Source: Methyloversatilis universalis EHg5
Lineage (GTDB): Bacteria; Pseudomonadota; Gammaproteobacteria; Burkholderiales; Rhodocyclaceae
Direction: 5' to 3'
DNA: 64,000 nucleotides
Assembly (NCBI RefSeq): GCF_000378945.1
Contig: NZ_KB900539.1
Coordinates: 2,339,129 to 2,403,128, forward strand
Position 1 is the first letter of the stretch; each line of letters starts with the position of its first letter. Below the pieces are notes generated by a model. It was given only the letters and a program-made list of their open reading frames with translations. It had not been told where the DNA came from and made no database searches. Positions 15,496 to 23,429 of the stretch are shown here, in pieces. The translations under genes and the position numbers were made by a program.

Positions 15496-18216
15496 ATGTC
15501 CTCCGCACCGCCGCCTCGCCCCACCTCCCCCGACCCGCAGCCCTGGCATGCACTGACCGCAGACGCGGTCTGTGCAGCGCTGGAGGTTGATCCGCACACC
15601 GGCCTGTCGGCCGCCGAAGCGGCCACACGGCGGGTGCGACACGGCGACAACCGGCTGCCGGAGCCACCGCGGCGCCCGCCCTGGCTGCGCTTCCTGCTGC
15701 AGTTCCACAACCCGCTCATCTATGTGCTGCTGGCGGCCGGTCTGGTCACGCTGGCGCTGGGCAGCCATGTGGACGCCGGCGTCATCCTCGGCGTGGTGCT
15801 CATCAATGCGCTGATCGGCCACATCCAGGAAGGCAAGGCCGAGCGCGCGCTGGACGCGGTGCGCGGCATGCTGGCCGCGCGCGCCACGGTGCTGCGCGAC
15901 GGCGAGCGTCACCCGGTGGATGCGGCCGAACTGGTGCCCGGCGACATCGTGCTGCTGGAGCCGGGCGACAAGGTGCCGGCCGATCTGCGGCTGCTGCAGG
16001 CGCACAACCTGCGCACGGTGGAAGCGGCGCTGACCGGCGAGTCGGCGCCGGTGGACAAGACGCTGGAGCCGGTCGAGGCCGGTGCCGGCATCGGTGACCG
16101 TCATCCGGTCTGCCATTCCGGCACGCTGGTCGCCTTCGGTCAGGGCCGCGGCGTGGTGGTGGCGACCGGCGCGCGCACCGAGATCGGCCGCATCGGCACG
16201 CTGGTGTCGGAGGTGAATACGCTGGCCACGCCGCTCACCCGCCGGCTGGACCAGTTCGCGCGCCAGATCACCGGCTTCATCCTCGCGGTGTCGGCGCTGA
16301 CCGTGGCCTACGGCCTGTTCGTCGCGCACATGCCGCTGCTCGACCTGTTCCTCGCGGTGGTGGGCATCGCGGTGGCCGCCATCCCGGAAGGCATGCCGGC
16401 GGTGGTGACCATCGTGCTCGCCATCGGCACCCGCACCATGGCGCGCAAGAAGGCCATCGTGCGCCGCCTGCCCGCGGTGGAAACCCTGGGTTCGGTCACT
16501 GTCATCTGCACCGACAAGACCGGCACCCTCACCCGCAATGAAATGAGCGCGGTGCGGCTGGTGCTGACCGGCGGTCGCACACTGCGCGTGAGCGGCGGCG
16601 GCTATGCGCCGGAAGGCGGCTTCCATGACGGCAGCCGGCCGGTGGATCCGGAAGCCGACGAAGCCATCGCCGCGGCAGCGCACTGCGCGCTGCTGTGCAA
16701 TGACGCGCAGATCGGGCAGGACGGCGCCGGCGGCTGGAGCCTGGTGGGCGACCCGACCGAAGGTGCGCTGCTGGCGCTGGCACGCAAGGCCGGGCTGGAC
16801 CCGCAGGACAGCGCGCGCGCCTGGCCGCGGCTCGACACCCTGCCCTTCGACTCGGCGCGCCAGTTCATGGCCACGCTGCACCACGACCACGACGGCCACG
16901 CGCGCGTGCTGCTCAAGGGCGCACCGGAGCGCGTGCTCGCGCGCTGCGACCGGCAGGCCGGCGGCGGCGCCTTCGATCCGGACGCCTGGGCGGCCGAGGT
17001 GGCCCGCGCGGCCGGTGACGGCGAACGGGTGCTCGCGCTGGCCTGTGCGCCGGTCGCGCACGGCACGGTGAGCCTGGAAGCGGCGCATCTGGACGCACCG
17101 TTCGAACTGCTGGGTCTGGTCGGCATCATCGACCCGCCGCGCGAAGAAGCGATTGCCGCGGTCGCGCAGTGCCGTGACGCCGGCATACGGGTGAAGATGA
17201 TCACCGGCGACCACGCAGTCACCGCCGCCGCCATCGGCGCCGAACTGGGCCTGCAGGCGGAGGGCACGCTGACCGGCGAACAGATGGACAGGCTGGACGA
17301 CGCCGCGCTGCGCGCGCGTGCGCTCGACACCGACGTGATCGCGCGCGCCAGCCCGGAACACAAGCTGCGTCTGATCGCCGCGCTGCGTGCCGAAGGCCAT
17401 CTGGTGGCGATGACCGGCGACGGCGTGAATGACGCGCCGGCGCTGAAGTCGGCCGACATCGGCGTGGCCATGGGCGGCAAGGGCACCGACGCCGCGCGCG
17501 AGGCGTCGGACCTGGTGCTGACCGACGACAACTTCGCCACCATCGCCCGCGCGGTACGCGAAGGCCGCGTGGTGTTCGACAACATCAAGAAGTCGCTGAT
17601 GCACATGCTGCCCACGAACGGCGGCGAGGCCGGCGTCATCCTGCTGGCCATCTTCGCCGGGCTGCCGCTGCCGGTGACCGCCGGCCAGATCCTGTGGGTG
17701 AATACCGTCACCTCGGTCACGCTGGCGCTGTCGCTGGCGTTCGAGCCGGCCGAGCACGGCGTCATGCAGCATCCGCCGCGACCGCCGTCCGAGGCGCTGA
17801 TCACGCGCGCGCTGGGGCTGCGCATCCTGTTCGTGATCGCGCTGATGGTGGCCGCCACCTTCGGTGTGTTCCACTGGGAACTGGCGCGCGGCAGCAGCCT
17901 GGAACTGGCGCGTACCGCCGCGGTGAACACCATCGTCATGTGCGAACTGTTCTACCTGTTCAACGTGCGCCACTTCACCGCCCACGCCTTCCGGCTCGAA
18001 ACGCTGACCGGCAACCGGGTCGCGCTCGGTGTCGGCGCGCTGCTCATCGTGCTGCAGCTGCTGTTCACCTACGCCCCGCCGATGCACGCCCTGTTCCGCA
18101 GCGCGCCGCTGGACCTGCAGTCATGGAGCGTGATCGCGGTCAGCGGACTGCTGCTTTTCATCGCGGTCGAAGCCGAGAAGGCCCTGCTTCGCCGCCTGCG
18201 CATCCACCGTCTCTAA
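15496..18216 (+). CDS. P2-type cation-transporting ATPase
   Basis: A 906-residue P-type ATPase with an N-terminal cation-ATPase domain (LEVDPHTGLSAAEAATRR), actuator TGES (near residue 180), M4 motif IPEGMPAV, phosphorylation motif DKTGTLT (D near 340), KGAPE in the nucleotide domain, hinge GDGVNDAPALK (near 641) and a C-terminal six-helix domain. Overall it resembles P2A (SERCA/PMR1-like) pumps. However, the M6 region reads WVNTVTSVTLALSLAFEP, where Ca pumps have a NLVTD-type acidic ligand. The transported ion is therefore uncertain and Ca2+ should not be assumed. It is flanked by the YbaL-type antiporter and the Usp gene in the same operon, which suggests ion homeostasis under stress. Confidence 0.9.
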   Translation: MSSAPPPRPTSPDPQPWHALTADAVCAALEVDPHTGLSAAEAATRRVRHGDNRLPEPPRRPPWLRFLLQFHNPLIYVLLAAGLVTLALGSHVDAGVILGVVLINALIGHIQEGKAERALDAVRGMLAARATVLRDGERHPVDAAELVPGDIVLLEPGDKVPADLRLLQAHNLRTVEAALTGESAPVDKTLEPVEAGAGIGDRHPVCHSGTLVAFGQGRGVVVATGARTEIGRIGTLVSEVNTLATPLTRRLDQFARQITGFILAVSALTVAYGLFVAHMPLLDLFLAVVGIAVAAIPEGMPAVVTIVLAIGTRTMARKKAIVRRLPAVETLGSVTVICTDKTGTLTRNEMSAVRLVLTGGRTLRVSGGGYAPEGGFHDGSRPVDPEADEAIAAAAHCALLCNDAQIGQDGAGGWSLVGDPTEGALLALARKAGLDPQDSARAWPRLDTLPFDSARQFMATLHHDHDGHARVLLKGAPERVLARCDRQAGGGAFDPDAWAAEVARAAGDGERVLALACAPVAHGTVSLEAAHLDAPFELLGLVGIIDPPREEAIAAVAQCRDAGIRVKMITGDHAVTAAAIGAELGLQAEGTLTGEQMDRLDDAALRARALDTDVIARASPEHKLRLIAALRAEGHLVAMTGDGVNDAPALKSADIGVAMGGKGTDAAREASDLVLTDDNFATIARAVREGRVVFDNIKKSLMHMLPTNGGEAGVILLAIFAGLPLPVTAGQILWVNTVTSVTLALSLAFEPAEHGVMQHPPRPPSEALITRALGLRILFVIALMVAATFGVFHWELARGSSLELARTAAVNTIVMCELFYLFNVRHFTAHAFRLETLTGNRVALGVGALLIVLQLLFTYAPPMHALFRSAPLDLQSWSVIAVSGLLLFIAVEAEKALLRRLRIHRL

Positions 18217-18235
18217 GCCCCGTCAGGAGGACACC

Positions 18236-19171
18236 ATGCCGACCATCCGCCGCATCATCGCCGCCACCGACCTGTCGGACGCCTCGCTGCACGCGGTCGA
18301 CCGCGGTTTCGAACTGGCCGCGCGCCATGGCGCGCACTACACCCTGCTCCACGCCCTCGGCCTGGACGCGCTCGGCCCGCTGCGCGATCTGCTCGGCGAC
18401 GAGGCCGAACTGGTGGCCGAAAAGGCGATACAGCACCAGTTCGACGCGCTGGCCGCCGTGGCCGGCGATCCGGCGCGCAATGCCGGCGTGGTGGCCGACG
18501 TGAAGATAGAACCGGGCCTGGCGACCCGCGTGCTGGCCGACTATGCCGCGTCCGAACAGGCCGATCTGGTGCTGGTGGGGGCCCGCGGCGCCAGCGTGCT
18601 GAGCCGGCTGCTGGTCGGCTCGACCGCCTCGCGCCTGCTGCGCAAGTGCGCCCGCCCGGTGCTGGTGGTGAAGAAGCCGGGCCGCACGCCTTACCGCCGG
18701 GTGCTGGTGCCGGTGGATTTCTCGCCCGGCTCGCTGGCCACGCTGCGCATGGCCAGCCATGTCGCACCGGACGCCGACCTGCTGCTTCTGAACAGCTTCG
18801 ACGTACCGTTCGAAGGCATGCTTCAGTACGCCGGCATCGAACAGGCGGTGATCCACCGCTACCGCGCGGAAGCGCGCGAACGCGCGCTGCGCCGGCTGCA
18901 CGCACTGGCAGAAGAAGCCGGGCTGGAGCGCGGCCGCTATTCGGTGCGCGTCGAACACGGCGAAGCCACCCGTCACATCCTCGACGCGCAGACCGAATGC
19001 CGCTGCGACCTGATCGCGATGGGCAAGCACGGCACCCACGTGACCGAAGAACTGCTGCTGGGCAGCGTGACCAAGCATGTGCTGTCGGAAGCCGATGCCG
19101 ACGTGCTGGTGGTGGTCGACCGGCGCGGCCCGGCCGTACCGGCCGCCTTTCCGGGTGAAGACTTCGTCTGA
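18236..19171 (+). CDS. Tandem universal stress protein (UspA family, two domains)
   Basis: A 311-residue protein of two Usp domains (about 1-150 and 155-300). Both keep the ATP-binding G-2x-G-9x-G(S/T) pattern: GARGASVLSRLLVGSTAS in the first, GKHGTHVTEELLLGSVTK in the second. An AGGAGG site lies just before ATG 18236, 19 bases after the ATPase stop, so it is the last gene of the antiporter/ATPase operon. Usp proteins of this tandem kind act in the cytoplasm in stress tolerance; a role in regulating the neighbouring transporters is possible but unproven. Confidence 0.92.
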   Translation: MPTIRRIIAATDLSDASLHAVDRGFELAARHGAHYTLLHALGLDALGPLRDLLGDEAELVAEKAIQHQFDALAAVAGDPARNAGVVADVKIEPGLATRVLADYAASEQADLVLVGARGASVLSRLLVGSTASRLLRKCARPVLVVKKPGRTPYRRVLVPVDFSPGSLATLRMASHVAPDADLLLLNSFDVPFEGMLQYAGIEQAVIHRYRAEARERALRRLHALAEEAGLERGRYSVRVEHGEATRHILDAQTECRCDLIAMGKHGTHVTEELLLGSVTKHVLSEADADVLVVVDRRGPAVPAAFPGEDFV

Positions 19172-19194
19172 GAACGGCCACGACCGCTGGCCAT

Positions 19195-19815
19195 CAGCAG
19201 GCCCCATCGCGACGGGGCGTCGCGCCCACAGGAAAACCCCGCGACGTCGTGGGAGCGGCACCCCCCCCCCGCGATTTCGGCGCCCGTTCACGCGCCAGCG
19301 CCGGATGCAGGCCCCATCGCGACGGAGCGTCGCTCCCACAGGAAAGCCCCGCGCCGTCGTGGGAGCGGCGCCCCCGCCGCGATTTCGGCGCCCATTCACG
19401 CTCCAGCGCCGGATGCAGGCCCCATCGCGACGGGGCGTCGCTCCCACAGGAAAACCCCGCGCGGCGTCGTGGGAGCGGCGCCCCCGCCGCGATCTCGGCG
19501 CCCGTTCACGCGCCAGCGCCGGATGCAGGCCCCATCGCGACGGAGCGTCGCTCCCACAGGAAAGCCCCGCGCCGTCGTGGGAGCGGCGCCCCCGCCGCGA
19601 TTTCGGCGCCCGTTCATGCGCCAGCGCCGGATGCAGGCCCCATCGCGACAAGGCGTCGCTCCCACAGGAAAGCCCCGCGCCGTCGTGGGAGCGGCGCCCC
19701 CGCCGCGATCTCGGCGCCCGTTCACGCGCCAGCGCCGGATTCAGGCCCCATCGCGACGGGGCGTCGCTCCCACAGGAAAACCTCGCGCCGTCGTGGGAGC
19801 GGCGCCCGTTCACGA
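19195..19815. repeat. Tandem array of ~108-110 bp REP-like units
   Basis: About five and a half head-to-tail copies of a 108-110 bp unit. The anchor GTGGGAGCGGC begins at 19249, 19359, 19469, 19577, 19685 and 19793. Each unit pairs CGCTCCCAC with GTGGGAGCG as a long inverted repeat and contains GGCGCCCCCGCCGCGAT, closely resembling the GTGGGAGCGG...CCGCGAT REP palindromes known from Pseudomonas and Xanthomonas. The first unit is more diverged (a run of C at 19261-19270). All six frames read through it only because of its composition; I call no protein. No RAYT transposase gene is in the window. Confidence 0.9.
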
Positions 19816-20026
19816 GTCTGCACCCGCATCAATGTTGAGCTGGATCATGGCAGCACAGCCGGCGGCGACCATACTGGAGTCAGTTTCATCTCCTCCTTGT
19901 CCTGTATTTCAGGGCATTCGCACCGGCCACCGGATCCCTCCCTGGCCGGTCTTCTTTTGTGGGGCCGGCACCGGATGGGTCGATTCACCAAGAGAATCTT
20001 AGTTTCACCCATGGCATCATGGTGTG
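19816..20026. other. Spacer after the repeat array, with an orphan terminator and a possible micro-ORF
   Basis: On the minus strand a 14-codon frame (19845-19889, MKLTPVWSPPAVLP) starts right after AAGGAGGAG, an unusually strong ribosome-binding site though set close to the ATG. On the plus strand a terminator-like hairpin at 19922-19950 is not near the end of any plus-strand gene. Either could belong to a short unrecognised transcript. Confidence 0.3.
19922..19958 (+). terminator. Terminator-like hairpin without an adjacent gene
   Basis: ACCGGCCA (19922-19929) pairs with TGGCCGGT (19943-19950) and is followed by CTTCTTTT. It is more than 700 bases beyond the Usp stop codon, across the repeat array. 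Confidence 0.45.
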
Positions 20027-20944
20027 ATGTCCTCGACTGCCCTGCACGCCCCGCTGTCCGTTCCGTCTTCCCGCAAGGCCACGCTGTACGGCTTCGCCGC
20101 GATCCTTCTCTGGAGCGTCACGATAGGCATGCTGCGTTCGGTCAGCGAACGCGCGGGTCCGGTCGGCGGCGCCGCGCTGATCTATGGCGCCGGTGCGCTG
20201 TGCCTGCTGGCACTGTTCCGCCCGCCGCCAGTACGCCATTTCTCCACGCGCTATCTGCTGGTCGGTGGCGGCCTGTTCGTGCTGTACGAACTGCTGCTGT
20301 CGCTGTCGGTGGGGCTGGCGGTCAGCCGTGAGCAGGCCCTGGTGGTGGGCCTGATCAACTATCTGTGGCCGCTGCTGACCGTGCTGTGCGCGGTGCTGCT
20401 CAATGGCGAACGCCTCGGGCTGCTGGCACTGCCCGGTTTCGCGCTGAGCCTGTACGGCGTGGCCTGCGTGTTCGGCGGTTCGATGACGCCGGCGCTGGCG
20501 CCACTGGTCGATGCGGTGCGCGACGCGCCGCTGAGCCCGGCCATGGCGCTCGCCGGCGCGCTGTGCTGGGCGCTGTACTGCGCTCTGACCCGGCGCTGGG
20601 CGGGCGGGCGCAATGGCGTGACTTGGTTCTTCTGCGCCACCGCGGCGGTGCTGCTGGCGATGGCGATCGGTACCGGCGCCCTGCATGCGCTGCCGGACGC
20701 GGTCACGCTGCTGCAGGCGGTGCTGGCCGGCGCCGCACTGAGTACCGGTTACGCGCTGTGGAATGTGGCCATGCTGCACGGCCGGGTCACGCTGATTACC
20801 GGCGCCGCCTACGCGACCCCGGTGCTGTCGTCGGCGTTCGCCGCGGTGTGGCTGGGCGCATCGACGAGTCCGGCGTTCTGGTGGGGTGCGCTGCTGGTCA
20901 GCGTCGGCGCGCTGCTGTGCTGGCGGGCGGGCCGAAGACGCTGA
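20027..20944 (+). CDS. DMT-family exporter, YddG-like (aromatic amino acid exporter type)
   Basis: A 305-residue ten-helix EamA/DMT transporter. The first repeat starts ATLYGFAAILLWSVTIGMLR and contains LINYLWPLLTVLCAVLLNGE, a stretch characteristic of YddG, which exports aromatic amino acids. The second repeat starts at AMALAGALCWALYCALTRRW and ends GALLVSVGALLCW, closing with RAGRRR on the cytoplasmic side. ATG 20027 directly follows a possible GTG start at 20024. It stands alone, with a strong bidirectional terminator at 20986-21020. The substrate assignment is by family resemblance only. Confidence 0.82.
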   Translation: MSSTALHAPLSVPSSRKATLYGFAAILLWSVTIGMLRSVSERAGPVGGAALIYGAGALCLLALFRPPPVRHFSTRYLLVGGGLFVLYELLLSLSVGLAVSREQALVVGLINYLWPLLTVLCAVLLNGERLGLLALPGFALSLYGVACVFGGSMTPALAPLVDAVRDAPLSPAMALAGALCWALYCALTRRWAGGRNGVTWFFCATAAVLLAMAIGTGALHALPDAVTLLQAVLAGAALSTGYALWNVAMLHGRVTLITGAAYATPVLSSAFAAVWLGASTSPAFWWGALLVSVGALLCWRAGRRR

Positions 20945-20985
20945 AGCCGGCATCGGCGCCGGTCTGGATTGCGCCGGAGAACGGG

Positions 20986-21020
20986 CGAAAAAAAAGCGGG
21001 CTGCAGCCCGCTTTTTTTGC
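20986..21020. terminator. Bidirectional rho-independent terminator between yddG-like gene and pqqA copy 2
   Basis: The sequence is an A run, AGCGGGC, TGCA, GCCCGCT and a T run, symmetric on both strands. It can serve the plus-strand exporter ending at 20944 and the minus-strand pqqA ending at 21035. Confidence 0.88.
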
Positions 21021-21034
21021 CCAGCCGCGAATGA

Positions 21035-21109
21035 TCAGCGGTTGGCGACGTACATGGTGATTTCGAAGCCGAAACGCAGGTCGGTGGCCTTCGGGGTTTC
21101 CCAGTTCAT
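21035..21109 (-). CDS. pqqA: PQQ precursor peptide PqqA, copy 2
   Basis: A 24-residue peptide, MNWETPKATDL then RFGFEITMYVANR, with the cross-linked residues E16 and Y20 in place. ATG is at 21109 behind AAGGAG (21115-21121 on the complement), and the bidirectional terminator follows. It is identical to copy 1 at 5064-5138 except for one base (Asn2 rather than Ser2), while flanks differ completely. Multiple pqqA genes are known in several PQQ producers. pqqBCDE are not in the window. A DNA methyltransferase gene lies 106 bases upstream in the same orientation, but pqqA probably has its own promoter. Confidence 0.93.
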   Translation of the reverse strand: MNWETPKATDLRFGFEITMYVANR

Positions 21110-21215
21110 GTCTGTCTCCTTGGAGGTGTTCGCTCATTCACTGCGGCTGCAGTGCATGGATCGAATACTGCGCCGCACCGGCCGCGACCACCTCCAAGCG
21201 GTCTGGAAAGACGGC

Positions 21216-22370
21216 TCAGGATTTTCTTGAGCGCAGGCTTTCGAACACCGCCGGCAGCATGCAGTTCTGCAGGCTGCGCTGCGCGAACAGATAGCGGCCG
21301 TCGCAGACGAAGCCCAGTTCCTGCCAGTCCACCGCGTCGTTCAGCAGTTCGGCGGCACGCGCCAGATCGGCCACCCCGGGCCGGGCGAACAGCGCCAGCA
21401 CCGAGCCGTCGTAATCCGGACAGTCGTGCAGAAAAAAGGGTCGCGGCTTGCGGGTCTTGCCATTCACGTAGATGCGCGGCCCGCCGCTGCGGTGGTGCAT
21501 GCGCCCCCACTGCCACCAGTTGTGTTCGCCGAAACTGCGTACCCGGCGCGCCAGCAGCCGCGGCTTGTGCCGCGCCAGCCAGTCGTTGCGCAGGTCGAAG
21601 TAGGCACGCCGGGTCTGGCCGGTATCCACGGTGCTGGAACAGACGAATTCCATATTGCCGTCCGGATGCACGAACACGTCGTCGGCACCGGACACCGCGC
21701 CCACCCGCACGTCAAACAGCGACGCCAGCGGTACCGTGTAGTCGCCGCGCAGAAACATGAGCTGGCCGCGTTCGCAATGAAAGCGGCGGCCGTCGTGCAT
21801 GCGCCGGTCCATGCGGCCCTTCTCGAAACGGAATACCGCGCAGTTCGGCACGAAGGGGCCGAACACCCGGCTGTCGCCGGTCTCGATGAAATCGGTGATG
21901 CTGCCCTGGGCGTAAAGCCAGTCATTGAGCCGGCGCGCGGCGGTGAGCTTGATGAAGTCGCGCGGCACGATGAAGATGAGTTCGCCGCCCGGCTTCAGGT
22001 GACGTACGCACTTCTCGATGAAGAACAGGTAGAGGTTGCTGCGGCGGTCAAACAGCTCGCCGGGCAGGCGCGCCCGGGTGTCCGGCAGGATGTCCTGGTG
22101 GCGCACATAGGGCGGATTGCCGATCACGGTGTCGAACTGCTCGCTCACCGGATAGGCGAAGAAGTCCATCACCTGTGCGCCGGCCGGCGCGACCGAAGGA
22201 TCGATCTCGATCGCGGTGCAGCCGGGAATGCGCGTCGCGAAGGCGCCGTCACCCGCCGACGGCTCCAGCGTACGGCCACGATTGCGGCGCAGCGCCAGCA
22301 TGCGTTCGACCACATCGTTCCGGGTGAAGACCTGTCCGAGTATTTCGACCCGGTGATTCCTTTCGTTCAT
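21216..22370 (-). CDS. Solitary N6-adenine DNA methyltransferase
   Basis: A 384-residue class I SAM-dependent methyltransferase. Motif I is LEPSAGDGAFA (about residues 35-45), motif IV the adenine-methylating NPPY in IGNPPYVRHQ (about 84-87), and the motif order I-IV with a C-terminal recognition region points to a gamma-type enzyme (TaqI/Eco57I methylase-like). The C-terminal half (about 190-370) would choose the target DNA sequence. No restriction endonuclease or specificity gene is adjacent, so it is an orphan, possibly acting in regulation or as a remnant or anti-restriction function. It starts at ATG 22370, divergent from the peptidase gene across 87 bases. Confidence 0.88.
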   Translation of the reverse strand: MNERNHRVEILGQVFTRNDVVERMLALRRNRGRTLEPSAGDGAFATRIPGCTAIEIDPSVAPAGAQVMDFFAYPVSEQFDTVIGNPPYVRHQDILPDTRARLPGELFDRRSNLYLFFIEKCVRHLKPGGELIFIVPRDFIKLTAARRLNDWLYAQGSITDFIETGDSRVFGPFVPNCAVFRFEKGRMDRRMHDGRRFHCERGQLMFLRGDYTVPLASLFDVRVGAVSGADDVFVHPDGNMEFVCSSTVDTGQTRRAYFDLRNDWLARHKPRLLARRVRSFGEHNWWQWGRMHHRSGGPRIYVNGKTRKPRPFFLHDCPDYDGSVLALFARPGVADLARAAELLNDAVDWQELGFVCDGRYLFAQRSLQNCMLPAVFESLRSRKS

Positions 22371-22457
22371 GAGTCAATTGTCCCATGCGGCGCAGCATGT
22401 GAGGCAGCCGGGCATGGGCTAACATCGCTCCCCCGCGCACTTTCACTGCATCCGCCC

Positions 22458-23429
22458 ATGCTGCACGCCCCGATGGAACCGTTCGATCACGGCTGGCTCG
22501 AGGTCGGCCACGGCCATCGCGTGTATTACGAACAGTGCGGCAACCCGGACGGGCGCCCGGCGCTGTATCTGCACGGCGGCCCCGGCTCCGGCTGTTCGCC
22601 ACGCCAGCGGCGTTTCTTCGATCCGGAAAAGTGGCGCGTGGTGCTGTTCGACCAGCGCGGCTGCGGACGCAGCACCCCGCTGGGCCACACCGAACACAAC
22701 CACAGCGATGCGCTGATCGCCGACATCGAGGCGCTGCGCCACTACCTGGGCATCGCGCAGTGGCTGGTGTTCGGCGGCTCGTGGGGTGCGACCCTGGCCG
22801 CCGCCTACGTCGCCCGCCACCGCGAAGCCTGCAGCGGCGTGCTGCTGCGCGGACTGTTTCTCGGCGGCCGTGAGGACATCGAGTGGTTCTTCCACGGTGC
22901 AGCCGCCCTCGCCCCCGAAGCGCACGACGCCTTCATGCAGGCGGTGCCGGCCCGCTGGCGCCGACGCGTCGTCACCTGGCTGGACCGCGTGTTCTCCGCC
23001 GGCGAGGTGGCCCGCATCGACCCTGCGGTACGGGCCTGGCGCGCCTGGGAACACGCGCTGGGCGTGTGGCCGGAACGCACGGTGCCGGCCGAGCCGACGC
23101 AGGACGAATGGCCGCTGCTGCGCGCGCGCTACCGGGTGCAGAGCCACTATCTCGCGCACCGCTGCTTCCTTGGCGAAGCACGGGTGCTGGACGCGCTTGC
23201 GCGCCTGCGCGGCCTGCCGGTGGCTTTCATCCACGGCACGAACGACCTGATCTGCCGGCCGCAGAACGCCGCACGCGCTCACCGCTCGCTGGCCGGCAGC
23301 CGGCTCGCATGGGCACAGGGCGCCGGCCACGACCCCTTCCACCCGGCCAGTCTGGCGCTGATCGGATCAGCGCTGGACGCGCATGCGCGCGACGGTCATT
23401 TCGACGCCTGGCCCGGAGACGGTGCATGA
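22458..23429 (+). CDS. pip: Proline iminopeptidase
   Basis: A 323-residue alpha/beta-hydrolase that releases N-terminal proline from peptides in the cytoplasm. HGGPGSGC forms the oxyanion region and GGSWGATLA holds the nucleophilic serine (about residue 107). HGTNDLICRPQNA carries the acid and GAGHDPFHP the catalytic histidine. Length and motifs match family S33. The start MLHAPMEPFDHGW (22458) is preferred; MEPFD at 22473 is possible. Its stop overlaps the start of the sensor kinase gene (ATGA), so it is co-translated with the two-component system, an unusual partnership. Confidence 0.92.
   Translation: MLHAPMEPFDHGWLEVGHGHRVYYEQCGNPDGRPALYLHGGPGSGCSPRQRRFFDPEKWRVVLFDQRGCGRSTPLGHTEHNHSDALIADIEALRHYLGIAQWLVFGGSWGATLAAAYVARHREACSGVLLRGLFLGGREDIEWFFHGAAALAPEAHDAFMQAVPARWRRRVVTWLDRVFSAGEVARIDPAVRAWRAWEHALGVWPERTVPAEPTQDEWPLLRARYRVQSHYLAHRCFLGEARVLDALARLRGLPVAFIHGTNDLICRPQNAARAHRSLAGSRLAWAQGAGHDPFHPASLALIGSALDAHARDGHFDAWPGDGA

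Noticed and set aside
14791..18087. A 1098-codon open frame on the minus strand, and a 731-codon one at 13524-15719
   Set aside because: They are antisense to clear ybaL and P-type ATPase genes, are Arg/His/Gln-rich with no domain, and arise from GC-rich codon bias.
19195..19815. The repeat array as a CRISPR or as a repetitive protein gene (several long frames on both strands)
   Set aside because: The units are contiguous 108-110 bp tandem copies with no unique spacers and no cas genes. The frames exist only because the unit lacks stops and they have no start context.
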